From Arthrobacter sp. KBS0703 (GTDB taxonomy: Bacteria > Actinomycetota > Actinomycetes > Actinomycetales > Micrococcaceae): a DNA stretch of 64,000 nt. The position numbers were made by a program, and so were the translations under genes. A model generated the notes under the pieces. That model worked only from the letters and a program-made list of their open reading frames with translations. It did no database searches and had not been told where the DNA came from. Shown in pieces: positions 25,195-34,735 of the stretch; position 1 is the stretch's first letter, and each line of letters begins with the position of its first letter. The stretch covers positions 2,914,001 through 2,978,000 of the forward strand of contig NZ_MVDG02000001.1 of assembly GCF_002008315.2 (NCBI RefSeq). Reading direction: 5' to 3'.

Positions 25195-26301
25195 ATGCGC
25201 ACAGTTCTGACTGCCGCGGCCGCCGCCGCGCTCATCGCCGCCTGTCTCTTATACACATCTAGATGTGTATAAGAGACAGCTGTCTCTTATACACATCTCG
25301 CCGCCCCTGCCGCGGAAGCCGGCACACCGTCGTCGAACGCTGCCGGGAAAGCAACGTCCGGCATCAAGGCAAACGAGGGCAGCGGCTACTTTGACCTGCA
25401 GGCCCACCGCGGCGGCCGCGGCGAATGGACCGAAGAATCCCTGGCCGCGTTCGGCAACTCGCTCAAGCTTGGCGTGACCACCCTCGAGCTGGACACCCAC
25501 CTGACCGACGACGGCAAGGTCATCGTCTGGCACGACGACACCATCCAGGCCAACAAGTGCGCCGACACTGCCCCGGCCACCCCGGGCGACCCCGAATTCC
25601 CGTACGTCGGGGACCGCGTGGCCGAGCTGTCCCTGGCCCAGATCAAGACGCTGAACTGCGGCTTCACCCAGCTGCCCGGCTTCCCGGAGCAGCAGGTCAT
25701 CCCGGGCAACAGGATCGCCGAGCTCAAGGACATCTACCAGCTGGCCCGCGACTACGACGCCAAGAAGGTCCGTTTCAACGTGGAGACCAAGGTGGAGGAC
25801 GGCAAGTCCGGCGGCGACGGCATGGTTGCGCTGACCAAGGCCGTGGTCATCGAGATCTACAAGGCCGGCATGTCCGGGCGCACCACCGTGCAGTCGTTCG
25901 ACTGGTCCTCGCTGAACCTGACCAAGAAGATCGCCCCGCAGCTGCCCCTCGTGGCCCTCTCCAGCGGCGACGCGTGGCTCGAGGTGGGCAAGCCCGGCGC
26001 CAGCCCCAACCTCGGCGGCATCGACATCGACACCTACGGCGGATCCCTCGCCAAGGCCGCCAAGGCCCAGGGCTACGACGTCATCTCCCCCACGTTCAGC
26101 TCCGTCACGCCCAAGATGATCACCGAAGCCCACCAGCTCGGCTTGCCGGTTATCCCCTGGACGGTCAACACCACCGCGGACATGGAGCGCCTGATGGACC
26201 TCGGCGTGGACGGCATCATCAGCGACTACCCCACGCGCCTGCGCACCCTCATGCAGGAGCGCGGACTGAAGCTGCCGAAGGCTTACGCGCTGAACGGCTA
26301 G
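25195..26301 (+). CDS. Secreted glycerophosphodiester phosphodiesterase, broken by adapter sequence
   Basis: Starts with ATG (CAGGAGGAA upstream) encoding MRTVLTAAAAAALIAA, a signal peptide. It is interrupted by 57 bp of Nextera mosaic-end sequence with an in-frame TAA, then continues in the same frame as APAAEAGTPSSNAAG into a complete GDPD domain. That domain carries LQAHRGGRGEWTEESLAAF (catalytic His and EE pair), LELDTHLTDDGKVIVWHDD and VETKVED. Removing the 57 bp gives an open frame of about 349 aa. The enzyme would hydrolyse glycerophosphodiesters outside the membrane to supply glycerol-3-phosphate. Confidence 0.85.
25242..25298. other. Triple Nextera mosaic-end artefact (57 bp)
   Basis: CTGTCTCTTATACACATCT, its reverse complement, then the first orientation again: three 19-bp mosaic ends in tandem inside the GDPD signal-peptide region. 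Confidence 0.95.
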
Positions 26302-26325
26302 AGTCTTCCAGCCAGGACGCACGAC

Positions 26326-26355
26326 GGCGGCCGTCCCCTTTCGGGGGCGGCCGCC
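26326..26355 (+). terminator. Terminator after GDPD gene
   Basis: GGCGGCCGTCCCC (26326-26338) pairs with GGGGGCGGCCGCC (26343-26355) around a 4-base loop, 24 bases past the stop. Confidence 0.8.
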
Positions 26356-26449
26356 TTGCCATAGGTTCATGTGGCTTGCGCCCGCCCGACCTGCCCACCA
26401 GCAGCCGAACGGCGTAGCATTCACCCCCCAACTTTGAGTGGAGGCCCCG

Positions 26450-26740
26450 ATGATCGTGGTTCGTTTTCTGGTGCGGTGCCAGCCGGGCAAGGCCGAAGAC
26501 GTCATGGCTGCGTTGAAGGACGTCGTCCCGCCGAGCCGAGCCATGGACGGCGTCATTAGCTTCGACATCGGCCGTGACGTGACCGATCCGGACGTCTTTA
26601 TAGCAACCGAGGTGTTCGAGGACCGCGCGGCCCTTGACCGCCAGGAGTCGCTTCCCGAGGTGGCGCGGGCACTTGGCGTTTTCGGGCAGTCGCTCGCTGC
26701 GGAAACGGAAGAGACCGGCTTCCAGGTGTTGCACACCTGA
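26450..26740 (+). CDS. ABM-domain (antibiotic biosynthesis monooxygenase-like) protein
   Basis: 96 aa from the ATG with GTGGAGG upstream. MIVVRFLVRCQPGKAEDVMAALKDVVPPSRAMDGVISFDIGRDVTDPDVFIATEVFEDRAALDRQ is a ferredoxin-like ABM domain. Family members include cofactor-free quinone-forming monooxygenases and haem-degrading enzymes; no specific substrate can be named. It stands alone and ends at a strong terminator. Confidence 0.8.
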   Translation: MIVVRFLVRCQPGKAEDVMAALKDVVPPSRAMDGVISFDIGRDVTDPDVFIATEVFEDRAALDRQESLPEVARALGVFGQSLAAETEETGFQVLHT

Positions 26741-26746
26741 AAACGC

Positions 26747-26796
26747 ATGGCCCCGCCGGACTGAGCCTTGGAAACCAAGGCGTCCGGCGGGGCCAT
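26747..26796. terminator. Strong bidirectional terminator
   Basis: ATGGCCCCGCCGGAC (26747-26761) pairs with the complementary arm ending at 26796; CCTTGG/CCAAGG extends the stem inside. It separates two convergent genes. Confidence 0.85.
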
Positions 26797-26843
26797 CTAT
26801 TTGCTGTCGTGCCCGCTGACTGTGATCACGCGCCACTATGCGG

Positions 26844-27917
26844 CTACTTCGCGGTGATGGTCCAGTCGCCCTCGGACTTCACCTGGACGAAGCCGGGCGT
26901 CAGCTGGACGGTGCCGCTGTAGGCGCCGATCTTGTTGACGGCGAGCTCGGGGATCTCGCTGCCGAATCCTTCCACCAGGAAGTTGCCCGCGCCCTTGTTG
27001 GTGATGGCGGCCTTCGTGCCCGGCGCGTCCCAGTAGAGCACCTTGTCGCCGTGCCCGCTCGCCTTGCCGGCGGACGTGGCGATGGTATCGACGTCCTCGA
27101 TCTTCAGCGTCCACGCCGCGTCGGCGCTGATGCTGAATTCGGTGGTCGGGGAACCGGTGCTGGTGTCCACCAGGTGCGAGCCGGTGTAGCCGCCGACGGT
27201 GTTGACCAGCAGCATTTCGGCCCCGTTGGTCTCCAGAACGGTGTTGCCTTTGCAGGCGCTGCAAGTGAGCGTCACCACGGCCGGGAGGCCTTTGAGGTCA
27301 ACGGTCTTGATGTCGTCGCCGGTGCCGGCCAGGGTCTGCGCGTCCAGCAACGGACGGTCTTCCCCCGCGGTTGCTTCCGCGGATGCCGGGGCCTCGGAGG
27401 AGTTCGCGGCTGCCGCCGGTTCATTCGTAACCGGTGCAGCCGAGATGATCGGCGAGGTGGCAGCGCTCTGGATGGCCAGGGCCGCCACGGCCCCACTGAC
27501 CATCCCGATGACCATTCCGCCCACCACCAGGACGGCCGAGACAACAATGGCAAGCACCTTGTGCTGCCGATACCCCGCCAGCGGCTGCCGGTTCTTGTCG
27601 GTCTGCTTGCCGGCCAGCGTGATGATCAGGTCCACGAGCGACCAGACGCCGAGACCGCCCGCCGTAAGCAGCTTCGCGATGCCGGTGCCGATCTTCCCCA
27701 GGTAGAAACGGTCCACACCCAGCCCGCCCAGGAACAGCGAGAGCAGCCAGGTGGTGAGGAAGGACTTCTGCGGGGGCGCCGGGAACTGCTGTGACGCACC
27801 GAACTGGCCAGGATACTGCCCGTCGCCATACTGCTGCCCGGCGGGAATCTGAGGCACACCGTAGGTGGTGTAGTCGGAGGCAAGCGGTGGCGGCGGGGTT
27901 GGGCCGGGCTGGCTCAT
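26844..27917 (-). CDS. TM2-domain protein with long extracytoplasmic region
   Basis: 357 aa. A proline-rich N-terminus (about 50 aa) is followed by a TM2 domain: [48 protein letters not shown] with its conserved GxDRFYLG turn. A further membrane helix comes at about 120-145 ([20 protein letters not shown]). The last 200 residues form a probable external beta-rich domain containing [15 protein letters not shown] lies before the ATG. Function is unknown; the TM2 family is linked to surface processes. Confidence 0.83.
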   Translation of the reverse strand: MSQPGPTPPPPLASDYTTYGVPQIPAGQQYGDGQYPGQFGASQQFPAPPQKSFLTTWLLSLFLGGLGVDRFYLGKIGTGIAKLLTAGGLGVWSLVDLIITLAGKQTDKNRQPLAGYRQHKVLAIVVSAVLVVGGMVIGMVSGAVAALAIQSAATSPIISAAPVTNEPAAAANSSEAPASAEATAGEDRPLLDAQTLAGTGDDIKTVDLKGLPAVVTLTCSACKGNTVLETNGAEMLLVNTVGGYTGSHLVDTSTGSPTTEFSISADAAWTLKIEDVDTIATSAGKASGHGDKVLYWDAPGTKAAITNKGAGNFLVEGFGSEIPELAVNKIGAYSGTVQLTPGFVQVKSEGDWTITAK

Positions 27918-28337
27918 GGTTGTCCTTTCGGGCTGGCGACGGCAGGGGTCACCGATTATGCGCGGAGTGATGGTGGTGAGTGAGGGGAGGTTGCCGCCAT
28001 GCCAGCGGAGCCGTAGGGCTCAGCGGGCAGTGGGTTCGGCAGAAGGGGTAGTGACCGCAGGTTCAGCAGGCAGGAGCAAGCCGGATCCTCCGGAGCGTGA
28101 CGGGCCGTGACCCGGCGCGGCAAGCTCGTTTCAGATGCCTCGCAGGCCTCTGAAAACTCGCCTGATTCCATAGGCTTTTATGGCATGCACATGCGCTGAT
28201 ATCCCCCATTTTGACGTGCGGCGTCCCCGCCCCCTGAAGGGATGATACCTGCCTTCTGGGACTCCGCGCGTCACCGCCGCGTGGCGTTCCAGAACACGCC
28301 GCATGGCGGCCTGTGAAGGTCCCGGCATTAAGTAAAA
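27918..28337. other. Gene-free stretch
   Basis: No gene is supported on either strand. It should contain the promoter of the TM2 gene. Nothing else was recognised. Confidence 0.5.
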
Positions 28338-28368
28338 ACGACGACGGCGGGTGTCCCGCCGTCGTCGT
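28338..28368 (-). terminator. Terminator of the BKACE operon
   Basis: ACGACGACGGCGGG (28338-28351) pairs exactly with CCCGCCGTCGTCGT (28355-28368). On the minus strand it is followed by a T-run, giving a classic intrinsic terminator 55 bases after the last gene. Confidence 0.88.
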
Positions 28369-28422
28369 CTGCATTCCCCGCGCGGCGCGGCCGGAGCTTG
28401 GCCGCACTCCTCAATGTCCGCG

Positions 28423-29355
28423 TCAGAAACCCACCTTGTCGCGGCCCTTGAGCTGCAGCATCTGGCGGGCTTCGTCGGGCGTGGCAATCTCGAAGTTGAG
28501 CGCCTCGAGGATGGTCCGGATTCGGGTGACCTGCTCGGCGTTGGACGTGGCCAGCTGCCCGGGGCCAATCCACAGGGAATCTTCCAGTCCTACCCGGACA
28601 TGGGAGCCCATGGCCGCCCCGATGGTAGCGAGCGGCATCTGGTTCTTACCGGCGCCCAGTATGGACCACTCGTAGTCCGCGCCCAGCAGCCGGTCGGCCG
28701 TGCGGCGCATGTGCATGAGGTCTTCGGGATGCGCACCGATCCCGCCGAGGAGGCCGAAGACGGACTGCACGAACAGGGGGCCCTTGGCGAGGCCGCGGGC
28801 GTGGAAGTGGGCCAGGTTGTTCAGGTGCGAGATGTCATAGCACTCGAACTCGAAGCGGGTGCCGTTCTCGTTGCCGATGCCCAGGATGGTCTCGATGTCC
28901 TGGAAGGTGTTCTTGAAGACCAGGTCACGGCTCTTTTCGAGTCCTTCCCGCTCCCATTCGTGGCCGAACTCGGTGAAGCGTTCCAGCATCGGGTACAGCC
29001 CGAAGTTCATGGAGCCCATGTTGAGTGACGCCAGCTCCGGCTTGAACAGCGCCGCAGGCTGCATTCGCTCCTCGACCGTCATGTGCGGTGAGCCGCCGGT
29101 GGTGATGTTGATGACGGCGTCGGTGTTGCGCTTGAGCTTGTCCAGGATCGGGGCGAAGTGTTCCGGGTCCTGGGAGGGACGGCCGTCTTTGGGATCGCGG
29201 GCGTGCATGTGCACAATCGCGGCTCCGGCCTCGGCGGCGCCGATCGCGGCGTCAGCGATCTCGTCCGGGGAGACCGGGAGGTGCGGGGACATGGAGGGGG
29301 TGTGGATGGCGCCGGTGACGGCGCTGGTGATGATGACCTTGCGTGCGGTAGCCAT
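28423..29355 (-). CDS. BKACE (beta-keto acid cleavage enzyme, DUF849)
   Basis: 310 aa. KVIITSAVTGAIHTPSMSPHLPVSPDEIADAAIGAAEAGAAIVHMHARDPKDGRPSQDP carries the metal-binding His pair (HMHARD). NITTGGSPHMTVEERM and NFGLYPMLERF are further family landmarks. BKACEs condense a beta-keto acid with acetyl-CoA, releasing acetoacetate and a new CoA thioester. The gene is last in an operon with an SDR (45 bases upstream) and a permease, which suggests import and oxidation of a 3-hydroxy acid to the beta-keto acid cleaved here. The exact substrate is unknown. Confidence 0.87.
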   Translation of the reverse strand: MATARKVIITSAVTGAIHTPSMSPHLPVSPDEIADAAIGAAEAGAAIVHMHARDPKDGRPSQDPEHFAPILDKLKRNTDAVINITTGGSPHMTVEERMQPAALFKPELASLNMGSMNFGLYPMLERFTEFGHEWEREGLEKSRDLVFKNTFQDIETILGIGNENGTRFEFECYDISHLNNLAHFHARGLAKGPLFVQSVFGLLGGIGAHPEDLMHMRRTADRLLGADYEWSILGAGKNQMPLATIGAAMGSHVRVGLEDSLWIGPGQLATSNAEQVTRIRTILEALNFEIATPDEARQMLQLKGRDKVGF

Positions 29356-29400
29356 GGGAAAGTCTCCTTGGGTGGCCGAAATCTTGCCGGGTGGGCTGGT

Positions 29401-30165
29401 TCAGTAGAGTTTTTCGGTGTTGCCGTCGACGGCGAGGGCCTGGCCATTGACGTTGCGTGCCATGTCGCTGGCCGCAAATGCGGCCATGTTGGCGATGTCT
29501 ACCGCTTCGATCAGCCGGCCGAGCGAGGACTGGCTGTGGTACAGCGTGGACACCTCGTCCGCCGGACGGTCCAGCATCTGCGCCTTGGCAGCGATGACGG
29601 CGTCGATCCTGGGGCCGTTGACTGCGCCGGGGCAGATGGCGTTGACGCGGATCTGGTCCGGGCCCAGTTCGATCGCGAGGGTCTTGGTCAGCCCGACGAC
29701 CGCCCACTTCGACGCCGAATAGGCGCTGCGCCCCGCCATGCCCAGCCGGCCTGCCGCGGAGGAGAGGTTCACGATCGAGGCATCCCTCCCCTGCCGCAGC
29801 ATTGGCAGGGCGTGCTTGATGCAGAAGAACTGGCCGTGGATGTTGACGTCGAACGTCGCTTTCCAGGCCGCCGTGTCGAGCGTTTCCACCGGGCCGGTTG
29901 GCCCGGCGATGCCGGCATTGTTGACCAGGACGTCCAGGCCGCCGAGTTCCTCGCGGACCGTGTTCATGAGGTGGCGGACCTGGTCCTCGTCCGAGACGTC
30001 GCTGACAGCGGCAGCCAGCCCGTTGACGCGGGCCTTCTCAACGGCATCGGCGTCGATGTCGGTGACGAAGACGGTGGCGCCAAGGTCCCGGAATTTGTTG
30101 GCGATGGCCAGGCCGATGCCGTTGGCCCCTGCCGTGACCAGGACCCTTTTTGCGGTGAAATCCAT
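29401..30165 (-). CDS. Short-chain dehydrogenase/reductase
   Basis: 254 aa, a classical SDR: VLVTAGANGIGLAI (TGxxxGxG variant with TAGANGIG), VNNAGIAG, SIVNLSSAAGRL (catalytic Ser) and YSASKWAVVG (YxxxK). Asp in VTDIDAD after the second strand points to NAD rather than NADP. AAGGAAAA precedes the ATG. It probably oxidises a 3-hydroxy acid to feed the downstream BKACE. Confidence 0.87.
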   Translation of the reverse strand: MDFTAKRVLVTAGANGIGLAIANKFRDLGATVFVTDIDADAVEKARVNGLAAAVSDVSDEDQVRHLMNTVREELGGLDVLVNNAGIAGPTGPVETLDTAAWKATFDVNIHGQFFCIKHALPMLRQGRDASIVNLSSAAGRLGMAGRSAYSASKWAVVGLTKTLAIELGPDQIRVNAICPGAVNGPRIDAVIAAKAQMLDRPADEVSTLYHSQSSLGRLIEAVDIANMAAFAASDMARNVNGQALAVDGNTEKLY

Positions 30166-30196
30166 GAGTTTTCCTTGCCTGAGTGGTGCGGTTGAG

Positions 30197-31516
30197 TCAG
30201 TGCGCTGCGGGACCGGCTTGCGGCTTCTCCGTCCCGCGCTTGAGCATCAGGGACAGGAGCGCCCCGACCGTACACATGGCCACGATGAACCACAGGCCGG
30301 AGAGCTTGGACCCCGTGGCCTCCTGCATGAAGCCCATGACGTACGGGCCGACGAAGCCGCCGAACAGGCCGATGGTGTTGACGAACGCGATGCCTCCGGC
30401 GAGGGCGGCGCCGCTGAGGCGGGTGGCCGGGTAGGTGAACAGGATGGGCTGGAGGGCGAAGAAGTTGAACGCTGCGAGGCAGAAGCCGATCATGCCGAGC
30501 ACCGGGCCGCCGATGGCGCCGATGGCGAATCCGGCGATGATCCCGATCATTGCGCCGGTCACCAGGAGGCGGGAGCGCTTGCCGTCGGTGGCGAAGCGCG
30601 GCACCAGGAGGGCGCCGGCGGCGGAAAAGATCCAGGGGATGGCGGTCAGCAGGCCGATCTGGATCGGGCTGAGCTTGCCGTAGGTGCCGATGATCGAGGG
30701 CAGGAAGTAGGACAGCGCGTAGACGGCGATCTGGTGCGTGAAGTAGACGCCCACCACCAGGAGGATCTGCTTGTCCTTGAGCACGTCGCGGAGGCGGTGG
30801 TTGCCGGAGGCTTCCGCTCCGGCTTTCTCTTCGGCGGCGATGCGGGCTTCGAGGTCGGAGGCTTCCTCGGGGCTGAGGAACGTGGCCTTCGCGGGCCTGT
30901 CCGGGAGCTTCTTCCAGACCACGTAGGCGAGGATGCAGGCAGGCAGGCCTTCGACGAGGAACATCCACTGCCAGCCGTGCAGCCCGGCGAAACCGTCCAT
31001 GGTCAGCAGGAGGCCGCCCAGCGGAGCGCCGACGATGTTGGCGATGGACACGCCCAGCAGGAACATGCCGTTGGCCTTGGCCCGGTCCCTGACCACGAAC
31101 CACTGCGTCAGGAAGTACATCACGCCGGGAAAGAGCCCTGCCTCGGCGACGCCGAGCAGCATGCGCATGATATAGAAGGACCATTCGCCCTGGACGAAGG
31201 CCATGCCGGCCGAAATGATGCCCCAGGTGATCATGATCCGCATGATCCAGAAACGGGCGCCGACCTTGTGCATGATCAGGTTGGAAGGGATCTCGGAAAG
31301 GGCGTAGGTCAGGAAGAACAGGCCGGCGCCGACCCCGTAGGCGGTGGCGGATAGTCCGAGGTCGATCTCCAGGCGGTCCTTGGCCATGCCGATATTGGTG
31401 CGGTCCAGGAAAGCCATGATGTAGGCGCCGATTAGCAGCGGCATGACTCTGCGAAGAATCACGCGGTTGATTTCCTGCGGTGTGCGCATCTTCGTTGGTG
31501 CGGATACAGCTGACAT
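30197..31516 (-). CDS. MFS permease, anion:cation symporter (ACS) family
   Basis: 439 aa from MSAVSAPTKMRTP (AAGGA upstream). RRVMPLLIGAYIMAFLDRTNIGMAKDRLEIDLGLSATAYGVGAGLFFLTYALSEIPSNLIMHKVGARFW is the ACS-family signature (phthalate, glucarate and hydroxyphenylacetate importers), and 12 segments are visible. It is first in the MFS-SDR-BKACE operon and should import the organic acid degraded by it. Confidence 0.87.
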   Translation of the reverse strand: MSAVSAPTKMRTPQEINRVILRRVMPLLIGAYIMAFLDRTNIGMAKDRLEIDLGLSATAYGVGAGLFFLTYALSEIPSNLIMHKVGARFWIMRIMITWGIISAGMAFVQGEWSFYIMRMLLGVAEAGLFPGVMYFLTQWFVVRDRAKANGMFLLGVSIANIVGAPLGGLLLTMDGFAGLHGWQWMFLVEGLPACILAYVVWKKLPDRPAKATFLSPEEASDLEARIAAEEKAGAEASGNHRLRDVLKDKQILLVVGVYFTHQIAVYALSYFLPSIIGTYGKLSPIQIGLLTAIPWIFSAAGALLVPRFATDGKRSRLLVTGAMIGIIAGFAIGAIGGPVLGMIGFCLAAFNFFALQPILFTYPATRLSGAALAGGIAFVNTIGLFGGFVGPYVMGFMQEATGSKLSGLWFIVAMCTVGALLSLMLKRGTEKPQAGPAAH

Positions 31517-31700
31517 GGGTCTTCGTCCTTGAATCGGGGCCCTGCGCGGAATGTCCTGCGGAGTGCGCGTTGCTGTGGGGCGGGCCTTAGTGGGCATGCC
31601 GGGATACGGCGATGAGGGTACTGGCGCCGGCGGGTCCTTGGACGGGCCGCCGGTTATGAGGGGGAACTGGCCTCGGTTTGCAGCGGAACTGCTCCGGGGA

Positions 31701-32759
31701 TCAGGTATCAGGCGGGTTGCAGCCGCAGGTCCTCCCCAGGTGCAGCCGGTGCGGGCAGATCAGGGAACTGTAGGTGTCGGTGGGTGCATCGATCCGCTTC
31801 AGCAACATGGCAAAGGCTTCGTGGGCCATCTCCTGCTGCGGCTGGACGATGCTGGTCAGGTTGATGAGGCCGGACCTGCTGTGCGGGAGACCGTCACACC
31901 CGGCCACGGCGACGTCGTCCGGAATTCGAAGTCCCCGGGCCAACGCATATTCCATGACGCCGATCGCCAGCTCGTCGCTCCCGCAGACCACCGCCCGCGG
32001 GGGCCGCTCCGATAAGAAGAGCCGCTCGGCAGCGAGCTGGCCCCCTTCATTGTTGACTCGCGTGCTGATCCGGCGTTCGCCGCTGATGGTGATGCCGGCA
32101 GCGGCGGCGGCGCGCACGAACGCCTGTTCCCGCGCCAGCGAGGCGGTGGAAAACCGCGGTCCGATCACCGTGGCGATGTCCGTGTAGCCGTGTTCCAGCA
32201 TGTGCTCCATCAGCAGTGCCGCAGCTGCGTCATCGTCGATCCCCACAAAGTCGCTCTGGAGGAACTCGGCGCGCCGGGAGAGGCAGACGTACGGGATCCG
32301 CGCCGAGCGAAGGGTGCGCATCGCAGTTGAGTCCTCCCTGAGCGCGGCCGCGAGGATGATCCCGTCCACGTTGCGGTTGGCCAGGGTGGCGGTCACCTGG
32401 GCTAGGACTGCGGGATCATCCTGGGTCGTGGCGACGAAAACGTCGTATCCCGAGTCGGCCGCCGCTGTGATGATGCTCTGGGCCCACCGCGGGAACATGG
32501 GGTTGATGATGTTCGGGAGGATCAGGCCGATGACCCGCGTCCGCTGCGGATCCGCGGCCTGGGTGGACTTACGGGGCCTGAAGCCCAGCTCGTTGGCGAC
32601 GCCGATGATGTGGCGCCTGGTTTCCGTGGAGACGCCGGCCTTGCCGTTGAGCACATACGACACCGCCGCAGCAGAAACACCCGCGGCCCTCGCGACTGCC
32701 GCCGCCGACACAGGGGACGGACGGTGCGCCACAGCTTCGTTGCCGCTGCGCTGTTTCAT
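31701..32759 (-). CDS. LacI-family transcriptional regulator
   Basis: 352 aa. The HTH and hinge are VSAAAVARAAGVSAAAVSYVLNGKAGVSTETRRHIIGVANELGFRPRKS. The periplasmic-binding-like domain begins TRVIGLILPNIINPMFPRWAQSIITAA. It lies 184 bp upstream of the ACS permease on the same strand and is the natural regulator of that operon. A candidate operator, CTTAAGCAACGTTAAG (32822-32837), precedes its own start. Confidence 0.88.
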   Translation of the reverse strand: MKQRSGNEAVAHRPSPVSAAAVARAAGVSAAAVSYVLNGKAGVSTETRRHIIGVANELGFRPRKSTQAADPQRTRVIGLILPNIINPMFPRWAQSIITAAADSGYDVFVATTQDDPAVLAQVTATLANRNVDGIILAAALREDSTAMRTLRSARIPYVCLSRRAEFLQSDFVGIDDDAAAALLMEHMLEHGYTDIATVIGPRFSTASLAREQAFVRAAAAAGITISGERRISTRVNNEGGQLAAERLFLSERPPRAVVCGSDELAIGVMEYALARGLRIPDDVAVAGCDGLPHSRSGLINLTSIVQPQQEMAHEAFAMLLKRIDAPTDTYSSLICPHRLHLGRTCGCNPPDT

Positions 32760-32821
32760 GACCGTTCCTCCCTGCGTTCTGGGTTGATGTGACCTCAGTT
32801 ACGTTAGTTGCGGACAAAACC

Positions 32822-32837
32822 CTTAAGCAACGTTAAG
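32822..32837. promoter_or_regulatory. Candidate LacI-type operator
   Basis: CTTAAGCAACGTTAAG has inverted CTTAA/TTAAG arms in the 160-bp gap between the divergent lacI-type and recQ genes. GTTGC/GCAAC half-sites also occur around it. Assignment is by position only. Confidence 0.35.
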
Positions 32838-32919
32838 TTGACGCACTGCGGCGCCGGGTTAGGCTGAACCCACGGCTGAAGCCATCCGGCCACTGCACCG
32901 TTACCCCGGGAGTAGCCCT

Positions 32920-34680
32920 TTGACTGTCGACCAAGCCCCCAGCGCTTCAGCCGCCGCCAGCACCTCAGATCCCGCCGCCGCCAACATCCCAGACACCGAC
33001 GCCGGCCTCCGCCAGATCGCGGCCAGCTCCTTGGGTCTCGCCCACCTCCGGGACGGCCAGCTCGCCGGAATGCGCGCCCTGGTCACGGGCCGGGACGTCC
33101 TCGCCGTGATGCCCACCGGCTACGGAAAGTCTGCCATCTACCAGGTGGCCGCCCTGCACCTGCACCGTGCGCGCGCCGGCCACTGCGCAAGTCCGGATGC
33201 CCCGGCGGCCGGTCCCGCCGTCGTCGTTTCCCCGCTCATCGCCCTGCAAGAGGACCAGCTGGACGGGCTGCTGGAAGACCTCGGCGGAGAAGCCGCCGTC
33301 GCCATCAACTCCGGGCGCAGCGATTCTGACGTCGAAGCCGCTTGGGAAGCCTCGGAACGGGGCGACGCCGCCTTCATCTTCCTCGCGCCTGAGCAGCTGG
33401 CTAAGACCGAAGCCGTGGAGCGGCTCGCCGCCCTCGACGTCTCGCTGTTAGTGGTGGACGAGGCCCACTGTGTGTCCTCGTGGGGGCACGATTTCCGGCC
33501 CGACTACCTCCGCCTCGGCGAGGTCCGCCAGAATCTCGGCAATCCGCCCGTCGCCGCGCTGACCGCCACCGCTTCTCCCCCGGTGCGCGACGAGATCCAG
33601 CAGCGCCTGAAGATGACACACCCCCTGGTGCTGGTCCACGGTTTCGACCGCCCCAACATCCGGCTCGACGTCGTCCGCCACCTCCGGGACACCGACAAGC
33701 GCCGCGCCGTGCTGGAACAGCTGGCCGGTCTCAAGGGGCCGGGCCTGCTCTACGCCGCCACCCGAAAGGACACCGAAACCTACGCGTCGGAGCTGGCCGA
33801 GCGCGGCCTTCGCGCGGCGGCGTACCACGCCGGCCGGAAGCAGGTCGAGCGGGACTTGGTCCACGAGCAGTTCCTCGAGGACGAACTCGACGTCGTAGTG
33901 GCCACCACCGCGTTTGGCATGGGCATCGACAAACCCAATGTCCGCTTCGTCATCCACGCGGACATCCCCGAGTCCCTGGACAGCTACTACCAGGAGATCG
34001 GCCGATCCGGCCGCGACGGCGAGCCGGCCGCCGCCGTTCTGCACTACCGGCCCGAGGACCTGGGCCTGCGCAAATTCTTTGGGACGCACAGCCCGGACCA
34101 GGATTCGCTGATGGCCGTTCTTCAGGTGCTGCGCGCCGCCGACAGGCCGCTCACCCAGAAAGCCCTCGCCGAGCAGACCGATCTCTCGGCCCGCCGACTC
34201 ACCGGGCTGCTGAACCAGCTGCAGGAAACGCGCGCCGTGAAGACCGGCAAGCGCGGCATCCGGCTGGAAGCCGGCGCCAAACTGCCCACGGTGGTGGAAC
34301 GCGCCGTCGAACTCGCCGAAGCACGCCAGCGCGTGGATCGCTCGCGCATCGAGATGGCGCGCGGCTACGCCGAGACGGACGGCTGCCGGCGCCAGTTCCT
34401 GCTGGGCTACTTCGGCGAGGACCGGCCCGAGCCGTGCGGCAACTGTGATAACTGCGCGGACGGCTCCGCGGACGAGGAGGACTACGACGGCGGCGCCGCG
34501 ACCGCCGCAGGCGTGGAACCTTTCCCGCTCCAGGCCGCTGTTGTGCACAAGGAATGGGGGCCCGGCCTGGTAATGCGGCACGAGGAGGACGTGATCACCG
34601 TGCTGTTCGAGCAGGAGGGTTACAAGACGCTATCGCGGCAGGCCGTCACGGAGGGCAAGCTGCTGACGCTGGCGAAGTGA
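32920..34680 (+). CDS. recQ: RecQ-family ATP-dependent DNA helicase
   Basis: 586 aa from a TTG start with GGGAG upstream. Walker A MPTGYGKS (about 64-71), DEAHCVSSWGHDF (about 180, motif II plus the RecQ aromatic loop), TATASPPVRDEI (motif III), and motifs V/VI ATTAFGMGIDKPNVRFVIH and YYQEIGRSGRDG. The zinc-binding RecQ-Ct is CRRQFLLGYFGEDRPEPCGNCDNC. A C-terminal piece, HKEWGPGLVMRHEEDVITVLFEQEGYKTLS, is typical of actinobacterial RecQ. It unwinds branched DNA in recombinational repair. Confidence 0.92.
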   Translation: MTVDQAPSASAAASTSDPAAANIPDTDAGLRQIAASSLGLAHLRDGQLAGMRALVTGRDVLAVMPTGYGKSAIYQVAALHLHRARAGHCASPDAPAAGPAVVVSPLIALQEDQLDGLLEDLGGEAAVAINSGRSDSDVEAAWEASERGDAAFIFLAPEQLAKTEAVERLAALDVSLLVVDEAHCVSSWGHDFRPDYLRLGEVRQNLGNPPVAALTATASPPVRDEIQQRLKMTHPLVLVHGFDRPNIRLDVVRHLRDTDKRRAVLEQLAGLKGPGLLYAATRKDTETYASELAERGLRAAAYHAGRKQVERDLVHEQFLEDELDVVVATTAFGMGIDKPNVRFVIHADIPESLDSYYQEIGRSGRDGEPAAAVLHYRPEDLGLRKFFGTHSPDQDSLMAVLQVLRAADRPLTQKALAEQTDLSARRLTGLLNQLQETRAVKTGKRGIRLEAGAKLPTVVERAVELAEARQRVDRSRIEMARGYAETDGCRRQFLLGYFGEDRPEPCGNCDNCADGSADEEDYDGGAATAAGVEPFPLQAAVVHKEWGPGLVMRHEEDVITVLFEQEGYKTLSRQAVTEGKLLTLAK

Positions 34681-34692
34681 CGGGCTGCCCCA

Positions 34693-34735
34693 CCCAACTG
34701 AGTAGCAGCACACACCGTTCTCAACCCTGAAACGG
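34693..34735 (+). repeat. Palindromic repeat (CCCAACTGRGTAGCAGC), partial copy 1
   Basis: CCCAACTGAGTAGCAGCA then CACACCGTTCT...CTGAAACGG. It shares the layout of copies at 39086-39162 and 46247-46312 but lacks the right arm and runs straight into an SRPBCC gene remnant. Confidence 0.7.
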
